From assembly GCA_026686845.1 (NCBI GenBank), contig JAIVEN010000023.1, positions 14,278,001-14,342,000 on the forward strand: a stretch of DNA of 64,000 nucleotides. Direction: 5' to 3'. The DNA is from Adenanthera pavonina (Eukaryota; Streptophyta; Magnoliopsida; Fabales; Fabaceae). The notes under the pieces were generated by a model. It saw only the letters and a program-made list of their open reading frames with translations, was not told where the DNA came from and did not search any database. Shown here piece after piece: positions 38,505 through 51,400 of the stretch. The position numbers and the translations under genes were made by a program. The first letter of the stretch is position 1. Each line of letters starts with the position of its first letter.

Positions 38505-38871
38505 GCGTCTGTTTGGTTCAATCGAGGGAAAAGGAAGGGAAGTATTTTAATGGAAGGGACTGGAGGGGAGGGGATTGGAGAGATTTTAAAATTCTCTTGT
38601 TTGGTGGGATTCGAGGGGAGGGGATTGAAGGGATTTTAATGAAACCTTATTTGGTTCAGGAAGGGATTGAAGAGGATTGGAGGGGACTCAATCCCCTCTA
38701 AAAAATCCCAAATTGGAGGGGAATGGAAAAGGGATGGGGGAGAGGATTGGGGGGAATTAAATCCCTTCCAATCCCCTCCAAAAAATAGATCCAAACAAGG
38801 GGAGGGGATTTAATCCCCTCCCTTCCCTTCCCCTTCTCCTTTCCCTAAAAAAACTCCAACCAAACAGGGCC
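38505..38871. mobile_element. Tourist-like (PIF/Harbinger) MITE, copy 2
   Basis: A 367-bp relative of the element at 17671-18064, in the same orientation, with ends GCGTCTGTTTGGTT and complement GGCCCTGTTTGGTT and TAA duplications at 38502-38504 and 38872-38874. It shares the repeated GGGGATTGGAGRGATTTTAA motif and the C-rich 3' half. The preceding sequence ends CGTACCAAACATAGCC, which looks like the end of another, incomplete MITE. Confidence 0.88.
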
Positions 38872-38874
38872 TAA

Positions 38875-40410
38875 TAGAATTCGTGATTACTTATCTTGAT
38901 ATTGTCCACTTTGAGCAATATGGTAACAGATGACAAACCTATATTTGATTTGCTTACCCATAGGGCTATGCATTTGTAACAACCTCATAAGAATATCTCA
39001 ATGGACCCCTCGGTGCTTATTTTTCATGTTCCCAGCATCATTGGTTTTTCACGGTTGCTTTGTTAATTGACCCTTCTCTGCTTTTTTTACTTGCCCAGGA
39101 TGCCAAATTTATGTTAATGATGTTCCATATGTTTCATTTTTGTTAATTTTTAAGGAGCTGGTAGTTTACTTTTACTAATTTTATTGTCCTTTCTTGTAAC
39201 AAATTCACATGTGAACTATTGCAAGAATACAAAGGCCATACTTGTAAGGCAAGCCTTCAGATGCCTAAATATTATTTTAGCACTTTCTAATATTCTGTGT
39301 AGCATTGTCCAATCAAAGATGAAATTTAGTTTGTATAGTTGAATACACTCTCATAATTGTGGGCTACAAGTTGAGGATCAGTGTATCTATATATTGGCAT
39401 TGGTGGAGTTAAGTGCTACATTTATAGATGCAATTTTGGTGCTAAGGCAAGTGCATTTAACAACTTTAGGCTTATGCAATTTAAAAAATTATGAGTCCAT
39501 GCAGCGGTTTCAAGAAGGAGGAAGTGGAGGCTCTAATATATGCAAGCAAATGGATAGTGTTTCGTACTTTTGTTATTTATATCTATGATTATAGTGGTTT
39601 CTTTAGCTACAAGGCCTAAAAGTTATAACAAAATATCATATTAACTTTTTGTACTGCTTACCACTCTTATTGCTCTGATCAGCCTATTTTGAAGACAGGG
39701 CAGTTGCTATGGCTTGGAGCCACGTTACTGAACCATTATCTCTCAAAAAATAGTGAGATCGTTTGGGTTGCTTTGTGATTGAATTAAGTTCTGGTGTTGT
39801 TATTTTACCCCTAAAAATAAACTATATCCTCTGGTACCAAGATAAAAACTGTTTCACTTTGGTATTCCAACTCAACTACAAATTAGGCGGTGTATACTGT
39901 AGTTAGATATCCGAAACTCCCCAATATGCGTGGAAGGCTTTTGTGGAGATTCATTTTGTGCAATGCATGTAACAGTATTTCTTTCTTCTAGTAATGGTTT
40001 ATACATTTTCTAACTGATAATGTTATTAACATGTGAGAGCCAAATCATTGGGATTTGGAAATAGTCAGTGTACCTACATTTGTTCAATATAAAGTATTTT
40101 AATAACTTAGATAATGGAAAAATAAGGATCGAAGATTTTTTTCCCTTTTTAAAAACGAGAGGTCAACATAAGGAGAGCAGATTCTTTGATGGCATTACCA
40201 ATTTTTCTAGCATCATTTCATATTGAAAGAATAAGGTAACATTGCTAATGCATTTCATTATATAATTCTTTTTCAAAAAGTGGTGCTGTTAATAATTATT
40301 GTCTCTAGCATTTGTTGACTTGAGATAAAAAATTGTCTCTCTAGGGTTCTTAACGCCAACAATTTCAACAATGACTACCCGGTTTATTGTCCAACTCTTC
40401 TTGTTTTTTT
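38875..40410. other. AT-rich intergenic DNA, no gene seen
   Basis: Short open frames only, without domains or conserved-looking splice structure. No terminal repeats were recognised. Confidence 0.5.
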
Positions 40411-40426
40411 AAAGAAAGCCCCTTGC

Positions 40427-40600
40427 TTCCTATGGGTTAGATTATTGAAAGCAAAATATGGATGGAATAAAAGCCCCATCAATTTGAACAATTGTCTTTG
40501 ATACCGTCTTTTTTCTTTTTTTACAGTCTCTCTTGCTTGACTAAGGGCTTTATACAAACTCTTTGTTGGTGAAATGATAGCCTCAGCAGTTTTTCCAAAA
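40427..40600 (+). mobile_element. Tiny internally deleted LINE insertion with perfect target duplication
   Basis: The insert opens with codons for FLWVRLLKAKYGWNKSPI, an RT C-terminal motif also seen in LINE 2 (YLWVRVLKAKCGW). It then jumps to a sequence like a LINE 3' end (CAGCAGTTTTTCC) and finishes in an A-run. It is flanked by identical 16-bp copies of AAAGAAAGCCCCTTGC at 40411-40426 and 40601-40616. The perfect duplication indicates target-primed insertion and a fairly recent date. Confidence 0.8.
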
Positions 40601-40616
40601 AAAGAAAGCCCCTTGC

Positions 40617-42900
40617 CTGATCATAACCAAGAACCTTCTTTTGTCAACTGAATCTATGTTATGCTCATGACTTGGAAAACAAATTGTCTTTGAAAAGCCT
40701 TTTATTTTGTTACTAAGCTATTTTAAGGGCAGTTTTGTTGATAATACTCAACTAAATAATGTTTGTCCCTGAAATGCCCAAGGTTCCATATTCTGTCAAC
40801 TAAATCTAGGTGCCTTTGAAATGTATGTTACCAATAGATAGTTGGACAACGGAGTAGTTGTGCTTTACTGCACATGATAGGGATTTAAAAAAAAAAAAAC
40901 TTCTAAAGTCCAGTTTGCTGATTTTGGTGTGCAATGGATCCTATTTTCAATTTCCTTTGTTTCATACTATCAAATATTTGTCACCTAGATTCAAATACAT
41001 CATTTGCCTACCAATGCTTTTGATATTCATTTCTTTCTTTGTAAACCACTACTATCAAATTTGTCACCAAGATTCAGATGAACAAAGTAAACCAATTTTC
41101 CTACTAATACAAGCCAGTGGAATTTTTTTTATCACTAAGTCACCCTGTTGCCTTTTCAATTGTAATAGTTAATTTGATGACTGACATAAAGATTACACGA
41201 ATCAATTCTTTTGGTTTTATTTATTTTTTAAATATCAAATTAAAATCCAAGAATCATATTAGCAAAATAAACAAATTTCCTTATTCAGAACAGGAAAAAT
41301 TATTTGAATACAAGGTTGCATTGTTGATATTTACCAGCACTAAATTTTTGTTCATCCCACTCGTGGGAGATAAATATGATCAGGATGGAAAATATTAAAG
41401 AAATATGGAAATTTCAATTTCATGATATTGAATTATATAGAGCTGACCTCCCCTCTATATCTAATTTTGAAAATGAAATATGGAGAAAAATTATAATTGA
41501 CTAATTTACTTCATTAGCACATTTTGGTAAACAAATTAAATTAATATCAATTGATATTAATGCTTTTTTATTTTTCAAATTCATTTATTTTTAATTTTAT
41601 TTTTTATCATTTTTAACTAATTAATTAGCTTTGATTTTGTTTTGCAAATTTATATTCTTTTTTTAATATCATTTGATATTAATTTTTTGTCAATATATCA
41701 CAATAAGGAATAACTATGTTCATTCTTTTTAATTTAATCAATATCAGTTTATACCTTTTTTCTTTTCAAATTCAATCTTTTTAAGTTCTAAATAATTTTT
41801 TCTCATTTTTCACTTTCCAATATTTTCTTAATTCTAAACTATTTTATAAAAATAGTTTGTACTAAACTGAGCAGTTATCACTGTTAACTAAATAAATACT
41901 GCTAATTAATAGTTATCATTGATATCTATGAATGTTGTTTAAGAAAATGATTTCTTTTTATTTTTCACTTTTTGTCATAATGTGTGGGTGTGGTTTTTTG
42001 TTTTTTTTTTTGTGGGGCGGGGGGTTGGGGGGGAGTGACAGAGGAAGTGACAAGATTTTATTTTGATTCAGTAAATCCTATCAAATTTATTTTAAATTTA
42101 ATATTTTTTAAAACTAAATAAAAAAAATCTAATCATGTTAAAACTTAAACGGATAAAAAAAAAAGGAGAAAAAATGATGGCATAGCTTCATCGACCACCA
42201 TGAGGTCCATGACCAACGTGTTGGAGAAGGAAAAGGTTCGCGAAGGTACACCGTTCACCAACCATATGCAACCTTTGGCGTTATCATTTTGGTGTTCTAA
42301 CGCATCCATACTCGCAGTCGCAGATGACGTACGCCTCCCTCCTGACATTACACTGTTTTCACCCGGAAGCAAATTGCAAGCATTTTAATTATCTCCTCCA
42401 AATCCCCATTACCATGACCCTTCTTGTTTTTTGTTTTTTGCCAACGACTCTTTTTGTTTGAGCCAACTCAATCATGACTCAATCCGTTGTTCACAAAAAA
42501 TAACCATGACAATCCCACAGCGCCCAAGCTTTGACGATGAAAAATATTGTCAAAAACAGTTCACGCAACCTCGTTCAGGTTGCCAAGTGTTCTCGCTACC
42601 ATTATCTCTCTCAAACAATTACACAAAATATCTCACCTCAAATGCAGAGTTTTTCTGCCTTATTTTATGTACAAATTGCCTTTTATGGGGTATGATAGCG
42701 ATTTCGAACTTTTAAGTATTTCTGAATTGTCATGTAATATTGAGATCCAACCGGTATTGTTACTCCGCAAAAGGGGATAAAACACTGCACATAAGAGACT
42801 GCACTTGAACTAGTGACGAGCAAATAATACTTCCAGATTTCCAATCGGTCTGCCAAAACACCTGAAGGAATCAGAGAAACATACCTGGTTCCAGCATTTA
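40617..42900. other. AT-rich intergenic DNA with a G-run and a GC-richer pocket
   Basis: No gene is supported. A T-run then G-runs (GGGGCGGGGGGTTGGGGGGG, 42014-42033) stand out. A less AT-rich pocket at 42190-42390 is open on both strands but matches no family I know. Confidence 0.45.
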
Positions 42901-43094
42901 CATTAAAGCTATGAAATAAATAATCATGCTACTTCAATGATAATATACAAACCAAAGTGGGAAAAAAAAAAATCCAGAAACGAGAACCAACAGCACCTAA
43001 TGACACAAATTCGCTATATATCGAATTGCCTATGACAATTACCAAATCTCCAGTAACATTCAAATCCCACAACTTATTGCCGTTATGTCAATAA

Positions 43095-46002
43095 CTATTC
43101 TGGGCCTTGCATGGGGACCATCATGCGTTGAACCGGAGGCTGAATTAAAAAAGAAAAAAAAAAGTTAAAATCAGTATATGAGAAATTTGACATCAAATAA
43201 AGCTATGCCAACTGTCTTAACATATACCCTAAAACTACGATTTAAATCACAAACAAGTGATATGCTGCTCTGAGGAAAAAAACATAAAAATTCAAATACG
43301 GTATTTTTTTTTTTAAGAAAAAGATTTACATTCTAGAATAATTTGGTATAAAATACTTTTAAAGTTATAATATTAAGACACTAAGCAATTACCAAAGATG
43401 CTGATATGGGCATCTTGAGTGTGGGAACCATTAAATTTAAGAATTCAAATAGTTATTTGATCAATTCTAACACTAATGCCTGTAAGGCATCTGCCTGGAG
43501 GCAGGCTTATAGCTTAACACGCCAAATTGGCTTAATCTCACAGGATTCACCACCAGAAATATTTTAGACTTTGAGCCATAATAGCTAATACAAAAATATT
43601 CTATGAAATTGAAAATTGAAAATATGAAATATTTTTATTACAACCTTGGTAGATCACTTGATATTTTACCACAATCAAAAAATAATTACGAGAGAAGCTA
43701 GCAAAGACAAACCACATCCAGTCTATGATTTAACAAATAACACTTATCCGTAGGGAGCGTTGTCTGAAACCAACGGGCATCATTCACACCTTTCATATCA
43801 ACTAGCCTCCTTTTTTTCTTCTCTTTTCTATTTTTTTTTTTTAAAGAAAAGGCAAATAAACCATCATACTCATTATTGGGATAAGAACCCAGGAAGTAAA
43901 ATTGCGACCAAGGACATACATATCTCAATCAATTTTTTATGCGTTATGAAAAAGATGGAAGTCCAAGGCCATTGCAGCTTTAAGGTTATCCATTCTATAT
44001 TGTTTGCAAATTTCATTAAGGAATAAGAATCTCTAACAGCACTAGTTTTCCTATGCGCTCATTCTATGAGCCCAACTAAAACCAACAAGCTACCATTCAA
44101 AGACAGTCCATAGTATATCAGTTTGAAAGATTTGGATCCTCTCCATACTTTCTCTTCTCTCCACATCTCTCTTTATATTGAATTTCCTCCATTGATTATG
44201 ATTCAATGGCTAAGATAATAGTCAATAAATGGACAATATATTTTATCTAATAGTCTGCATTTATTATTTTGAGTCGAATGCTCTTAAAAATAAGATCACA
44301 ATGCTTATTAATGGTAGTGATTAAATGAATAATATATTTGGTCTAATGTCACAATTTGTGATCTTTCACTTCAAATTGAATGGATGGAGGAGATTGTCTA
44401 CGGAGAGAAAGTATGGAGATGATCTAAATCCCAATTTGAATCCCCCTCCAAAAAAATATAGAGTGGAAGAAAGGAAGTGAAAGAGACAGGCAGAGAGACT
44501 TGTTGAACTTATAAATCAACCTTGAATTAGCACAAATTGTGCAACACAAATAAACTGTAGCTGTAGTTCGTCTTATAGTGAAGAATCATAAGGCATTACT
44601 TCAAAGATAGGCCTTTGGCTTTATGAATTCTAATGAATAAAAATCGTATCATGGCCAACATAGTGCGGAACTGTTTAATTAAATTTAGCCTTAAATATAA
44701 TCTTTTTAGAAGCATTGGAACTAAACCTGGAAAGTCCTGTTATGAAGGATGCGTTATTAAGTTATATATCCATCACTGTCATAAACTAAATTGATTATGC
44801 CTAGTAACCATAAGATTTTAGATTTTGAAAAAACAATCAGATGATTAAGATCTGAGGCCAAACAGCAAATTTGGCATCTTTGCTGTATCAAAATGATTCT
44901 AAAGAAGCTCTGGAATAGATATACCATGGGAGATAGAGAAAGGGAGATTTTACCTGAGAATTTGCATAGTTAACACCTTGTGAGAAAGAACCTTGATGAG
45001 CAAGCTGTAAATTTCACAGTGAAATGTGTCAACATCAGACACTATTGTCATGTAAATGACTTTCGAGCAATAAAAGTATGCATAATGTTGTAAATATAAA
45101 TACCTGAGCATTAGGGCTTGGTTGAACATCTTTCTTAGCAGATACGTCTCCGCCCTTCGCTGAACCCTTAGTATCACCCTAACATACCACAATTTGAAAA
45201 ACATAACATAAGCAGGTACAAAGTACAAAAGTCGAATCAAATGTGAACAATTAGAAAGTCGAATAGCTGTTGAAGCAGTACAATTGTCGAAGTAAGATTT
45301 GAACTAACCTCCATCTGCAACAATCCCAGTCGCGCAAGGAGAAAGGGAAAAGAAAAAAAGGAAAAAAAGAAGACATCAGTAAAAAATCAAAGTTGAACGG
45401 CAGGGACCCAATCCAATCGAAGGTTCCACAGACATATCTTTAGCGGTATATTTCAACCGTTCGGATAATAGGTTTGTTTCTTGGGACCAGAAAAGCTAGG
45501 AAGCTTCTCCGGATTTAACCAAAAAGATAGGCAATAAACAGAGCAATAATTCTAGAGTTCATTACCTCCCTGTATCTGTTCAGGTAAATCTTCAGGGGAT
45601 CGATGTAATCCTCGAACCCTAGAGTAGCCATTGCCCAGAGTAAATCATCGCCGTTAATCGTCTTCCTCTTTTCTCTCTGACACTTATCACTCGCCCTACA
45701 CAATTCGACCCCAATTAAACCCCAACCGAATAATATTTCCAACATAAATAACTACATACATGGACAATTAAAGAAAAAACACACTCGCTGGTGATAAAGC
45801 TGATGAACTCGGAGACGCATTCCTGCACGGTCTCCTTGGCATCCTTGGCAATTTTTCCATTGGAAGGAAGTGCCTTCTTCATGATCCGGCTGATATTGGC
45901 GATGGGCAGGTACCTGTCCTGCTCTCGGATATTAGAGCGGGGGCTCTGATCACCGCTCTCGTGGCTACCACCGGCGCCTGGACTGGTCGGAGTATCAGCC
46001 AT
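43095..46002 (-). CDS. NF-YB: NF-YB (HAP3) subunit of the CCAAT-binding factor, non-LEC1 type
   Basis: The product is a histone-fold protein that pairs with NF-YC and then NF-YA to bind CCAAT boxes in the nucleus. Coding exons: 45785-46002, 45566-45695, 45309-45314, 45104-45178, 44954-45004, 43095-43139; 174 residues. The conserved core runs from about residue 26 (REQDRYLPIANISRIMKKAL) through ISFITSEASDKCQREKRKT to DPLKIYLNRYRE at about 116. Lys in GKIAKDAKE, where LEC1-type proteins have Asp, places it in the general NF-YB1/8/10 group. The C-terminus ends MMVPMQGPE, as in NF-YB8/10 relatives. The third exon is only 6 nt (codons for Met-Glu). The last intron (43140-44953) is long and carries a MULE-type MITE. 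A leader intron (46022-46179) would remove an upstream in-frame ATG at 46038. Confidence 0.95.
44128..44431. mobile_element. Small Mutator-type MITE in the last NF-YB intron
   Basis: A 304-bp element whose ends are inverted (AGATTTGGATCCTCTCCATA at the left, complement GGATTTAGATCATCTCCATA at the right). It is flanked by CAGTTTGAA (44119-44127) and CAATTTGAA (44432-44440), a 9-bp duplication with one mismatch. It has no coding capacity and sits inside the 1.8-kb intron 5 of NF-YB. Confidence 0.75.
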
Positions 46003-46065
46003 AGTTGCCGGAATCCTGATACTACAAGGAAAACACACAAATCCATCATCGATTTGGCAGAAGAA

Positions 46066-46097
46066 AAACCCTAGCAGCGGATCGAAAAGAAACCCTA
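46066..46097 (+). promoter_or_regulatory. Two telo-box (AAACCCTA) motifs in the NF-YB leader
   Basis: AAACCCTA occurs at 46066-46073 and 46090-46097; the - strand complement, TAGGGTTT, is seen in many plant 5' leaders. Telo-boxes are bound by TRB-type proteins and are linked with genes of growing cells and with PRC2 recruitment. They lie within the proposed leader intron and may be regulatory; the function is inferred from the motif alone. Confidence 0.4.
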
Positions 46098-46349
46098 AAG
46101 AGAGAAGGCGAATGAAAAACTGAAAAAGGAGGAGGGAGATGGGACGTGTGACTGAGAAATAAGGAAGAGGAGAAGGTACCTGGGGGGATGTGGAGAATTT
46201 GTATTTGGCGCGAGAGTAAGATCGGTGAGAATGGAGAAGGATCGGACGCTGGAGAAGGAAGGAGTTAAGGAGACGATTGAGATGAGAGAATGAGGCCTAT
46301 CAAGGCCGTTGGTTTTGTTCTGTGCAACAAATAAACAAACCTTCTCTCA

Positions 46350-48487
46350 CCTCTCCTCGCTTTGGATTTTGAATTCTCTCTCCACTTTCGGGGCTCTGGG
46401 CTGAGTGTCAATGCTAGCCAGATGATTCGACCACGTGTTTCCTGTTCACATTCATTATTCCGAGTCTGAGGAACGACTCCGCAATTTATTGAATTTAACC
46501 TCTTTCTATAAACTATATATACATTTTTTTTTGTTGAAGTATATATATATTAAAAATATTAAAAACAAAAAGATCTATCTTACGAATTATATTTTCAAAT
46601 TTTAAATGCAGGTTTTTTTACAGAATGACAAAAAAAAATTTGATCTGATTACATCATATTCTTCATATACCCTCATTTTAGATTATCAGTGGGTGTGAAA
46701 AATATAAAAAAGAATAATCTCTTAAAAATAAAATTCATCCTTCCCCCTTGACATCTATGACAAGATTCTATTCCATGTGCATAATAAACTTTTGATGTTT
46801 ATTTTGTATATAAATACTTTTTACCAAACTAAACCACTCATTGTTGGCCCAAAAAAAAAACTAAAACTACTCATAAAATATAATTAGAAAATTTTAAATT
46901 TTGTATTATATATATATATATTATAAGTCGTATGGGAACATTATTATATTTCTCATTTTTTGTGATCTCTATATCTCTTTTCAGTGAAGATAACTTTGGT
47001 GCTACAAAATAAATTCAACAAGTAAATGGCACCTTAATTAGCCAAAAAAAAAAGTTGCACTATTTATATATTATTATAAATAGTGTAATTTATCTCAAAT
47101 ATAAAGTGGTAAAAAAAATAAAAACTTGTCTCGAATATAACATACTATTTGATCCAACATTTTATATACTTCTAAGATCTTATCTATGTGAGATATAGAG
47201 GGCCCGTTTAATTTTTAGTTAGTTAAAAATGAGTTTTAATAGAATTGGTTTTATAATGTAGTTATGATAAAAATTGATTTTGGACTAACGTGCTTATATT
47301 TGGATAATTTATTTAAAAATTGGTTTTGATAAAACTCATAATTTTTCTCTATTTGCATTTATTTAATTGAAAACATAGTATATATGATATAACATTTTTT
47401 TACAGGTTATGATCTATAAAAATTAAAATTTTGAGAGGATATTTTAGTCAATAGATAAGAGTAATTTTATAGAAATTTTATTTTCCTAGATTCACTATTT
47501 TTTCTCATTTTTATTGATTCATTTTTATCTAATTTTATTTTAAAGGTAGATAAAAATAAAGAAGCAAAACATAAAAACATCAACCAAACTCAAAGTGCTT
47601 CTTCCCAAAAATCGTTTTGCACCCAAAATGATTTTCAAATGAAAAAGTAAAAATTAATCAAACATACCAATATTTCCATCAAATTCATTTTTAGCCTCTA
47701 AGCAGGGGCTCCCAAACAGTTACATACCCACTCACTGACAAAAGAGACTAGTTTTTTTTTTAAACAAAAATAGCGTAGTAATATAGAAAGAGTTTAACTG
47801 TTTCGCAATTGTGAGAGCATACTCTATCATATCATCATCGCTATTGAAGCTGCCGCCGCGCAACGCACAGAACTTCAAACTTTACACCTCTCTTCTATTG
47901 TATACATTGCATATTCTCTGGCCTAAAAAAAAAAAGTATGCGTTGCAGATTCCACTACCTTACATAAGGTTTCTGGATGGTGACCCATATTTTCAATGAC
48001 TTGAATGACCCATAATGTCAATTATTAGTCTCGCTACGCGACTCCTTTTAGTCATTCATTTAGACGTTATTAGCACATGTTAAATAAATATTCATTTTCC
48101 AAAATATATTATAATATAAATCAAGATATCAATACCAAAACATTTTTCATGCATTTAAAGAATGAATCATATTCATAATTCACTATAAATTTTATTATAT
48201 GTCGTTATGTGTTGATGTTTTCTATAAAAACTGGCTCCGATTCACATATCCATCGTTGAACCGAGTCAAGAAACAATGTGAACTTGCCATTCTAAAGCTG
48301 TCCCATTCAACTAAACAAATTATAACATCCAAGAACTTGTTATCCTGCTTTCATCCATTTTTAACCTTCTTTTATTTTTTGGTTTGGGGGTGGAGGTGGG
48401 GACTGCACATACAGAAAGAAGGAGAAGAAATGAAAAATTAGAGGGAAAATTAAACATGGAAAAGTTGTGCTTGTTTACAGGAGGTAT
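46350..48487. other. Intergenic DNA between NF-YB and the receptor kinase
   Basis: AT-rich. It contains dispersed repeat copy B (47201-47715) and no supported gene. The last part holds the 3' untranslated region of the receptor kinase (- strand, just below 48488). Confidence 0.5.
47201..47715 (+). repeat. Dispersed repeat, copy B (inverted relative to 23946-24462)
   Basis: It aligns with the complement of 23946-24462 over most of its length, including TTTTGGACTAACG, a block around TTATTTAATTG and a block around TTATGATCTATAAAAATTAA. The left edge reads GGGCCCGTTTAA. No coding potential was seen. It is probably a non-autonomous element of modest copy number. Confidence 0.7.
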
Positions 48488-51400
48488 CTATCTTGCAGTG
48501 GGCTGTGCAATGGATTCATCAATAGACAAGTAATTCTCAGTTGCACCCAGATCCACGGATCCCATGTTCATGGAAGAATGAACAGACTGTCTTGACATTT
48601 CATCTGAATTGCCTTCCTTTATTGTTTCAGCCTCCCTTTCTATAGAGATTGCATCTTGGATCTCCTTCAGAACTTCGGAAATTGATGGCCGCAAATGCCC
48701 GTGAGGTTGAACACACATCAGTGCTTTCTCTGCTATTTTCCACATTGATTGCAGATCGTAGTCATTTCCCAGAGAAGGATCGATGATACCTTGTATATCT
48801 CCACTCTCAATGTGCAATTTTGCCTGTTGGACAATTTCACACAGCCAATCAAAACAAATCATTTCAGAAAACTATCTGTCTGCAGAGAAATCAAAACTCA
48901 CCCATTGGACTATGTTCCGGCAATCTGCACCAAAGCTTTCATTTGATATTGCTTCTTGACCAGATATGAGTTCGAGAAGAATGACACCAAAACTATAAAC
49001 ATCACTCTTGTCGGTCAGCTGCTGGGAAATATAGTACCTGTTCAGGAATAGCTTTAATTATGTTGCATGAAAAACCCCAGATGTGTTGACTTGGACAATC
49101 AAGAGAACGAAGATTCAAGTAATCTAACATTATAAGACATTATAATTGGATTTCATAATCAACTTAATCCTTTGCTTGATCTCAAGCAAACACAAATTTT
49201 CAAGGTTAAGGCCTTACTCTGGATCCAAATACCCTACTGTGCCCCGAACTATGCTTGACACGTGAGAGACTTCATCAGCCGCTAGTTTTGAAAGACCAAA
49301 ATCTGAAACCTTGGCTCTCATGTGTTTGTCAAGAAGAATATTGCTGCTTTTTAAGTCTCTATGAATGACAGAAGGAACACAGCCAGTGTGTAGATATTCA
49401 ATCCCTGAACAAGCATGAGAAAAATGCCATCTGTGGTTTTAAATCGGCAAATACAAGAACCACAAAAAAAAGTTTCACTATCCTCTTAAATAATTTTTTA
49501 TACATATTTTAAATGATAATTTAGCTAAGTATACCTTTGGCAGCATCTTTTGCAATTTCAAGACGCTTCATCCAATTGATACTCCGCCCCCGGGTCAATG
49601 GACCTAAAAGAAGTTAAACACAATTGAATATATGGACTTCCGCTCCTCCGTTTAAATCATACAGTCTTACCATAAAGATGTTCCTTGAGAGTTCCATTAT
49701 GCATGAACTCATAAATAAGCATACTGTGGTCTTTTTCTCGGCAGTACCCAAGAAGCTGTACCAAGTTTCTGTGATGTATCCTCGAAAGAAGAGTCACCTG
49801 GATCAATCAGAGACACAATCTAATGATCATAATAGAATATAATTAGTATGAATAAAGGCGAAGACTAAAAAATTTGTTGGGGCAGCCGTTGTTCCTTGTT
49901 CGAGAATAAAGTTCTAGCTGGCAATTTTAAGAAAACTAAAATATGAGTAGCTGCCAATTTTCATCCACTGGTTTCCTCGAATTAGATTAAAATGTTTCAG
50001 CCAATAGCTACCCAAATTTTATTCCACAAAGGAATATAGACAAATCTATTCATGTTTATGAAACACAGTAAACATCCATGGATTATGATATGGAAGTTTA
50101 GATAATGCAAATTAAGCAGAGATAGCTGTAACGTTAGAATACTGGGAGAAAATAACTAAATGCAGGTTACCTCATTAGAGAATTCTCGGTTTCCCTGATA
50201 GGAATTACGGGTTAGAACTTTAACAGCAATCTCTTTTCCATCTTTCAGTGTCCCATAGTGCACAACTCCAAAGCCTCCACAACCGATCTTCTTCTCGAAG
50301 TCGTTTGTAGCATTTTCAATTTCAGCAAAACTGAAGCAATGAGCAGCTTCTGCAGCAGGAGCATCACCCTTCGAAGCGGCCAGCCTTTGTGAAGAGAGGG
50401 AAGTAAGGTGTTCTGCAAAGAGTGTCCAAACAAATAATTCATGTTCTACCATCTAAAATCTTTGAAAAACAATATAAAATTTGGTCTTAGACCCCTGTCT
50501 TGCTCATAATATCTTCTTGTACCTTTGCGTATAAACAGGCAAGAAGCAATTGTTGCTGTCAGTAGAGCAGCAGCCCCAATTGATGAGCCAATGATAACAA
50601 GCATGCGGCTCTTCGTTTTGCTTTCTTTATGAAGATTAATGTTTCCAGAATAGCTGTTGAGGACCAAAAGGAGTAAGTAGTAGAAATCTGGTATATGGAA
50701 AAATTGAAACATTTGCCACAGAAGAATAATAAACGATTCTAGAAGGAATATTATTCTTTAGTAGAGATTAAAATTTTGTAACATAATCAAGTTAAAGAAT
50801 AAGCATGCCAAACTAAACTGAAGAGAGACTGTCATATGATGAATTAGCTGAGATAAGGTAGAGAAATACATATAATTATATGAAACCTTTACTATAAAGA
50901 ATCAGGCAAAAAAAAGGGAAATAGAAAAAAGAAAAAGAAAACACACATGTAGGATTATCTGACAATTCTACACCCTATAACCATATAAGCATAAATGGTC
51001 TTCTGCTTCACTGATCACACCAGCAACGTTAGTTTTTCCACTTATAAAGTTTTCTGTCAGTGCATTTCTATGGATGTCAAAACATCACATAAGCACGAGC
51101 AAAAAGAAATATCTTGAAAAGAATTGTTTGCACGTGCAATGCTGCATGACTTTTAAGTTTAATCAGTAAATATTGATACTCACTTTAAAAACAAATCTTT
51201 GCTCTGAAGACCAGCTGGCACTGTTCCAGATAACATATTATTTTGCACATACCTATAATCATCAGAAGCAACACATAAATTATTAATAAAACAAAAATTA
51301 TGAAATGTACTAGCTTGAATAAATCATGACACCAGAGTCATTAGCAGAAATATACTCATTTAAGTTGGGATACATATACTAAGATCACCAAAAAATGTAC

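Noticed and set aside
42145..42388. Overlapping open frames on both strands in a less AT-rich pocket
   Set aside because: Neither product resembles a known family, and no splice or start context supports one over the other.
50985..51067. Exon-like stretch in an intron of the receptor kinase
   Set aside because: Open in one frame on the - strand, but the LRR exon at 51184 and the exon at 50653 already join in frame and match family order without it.
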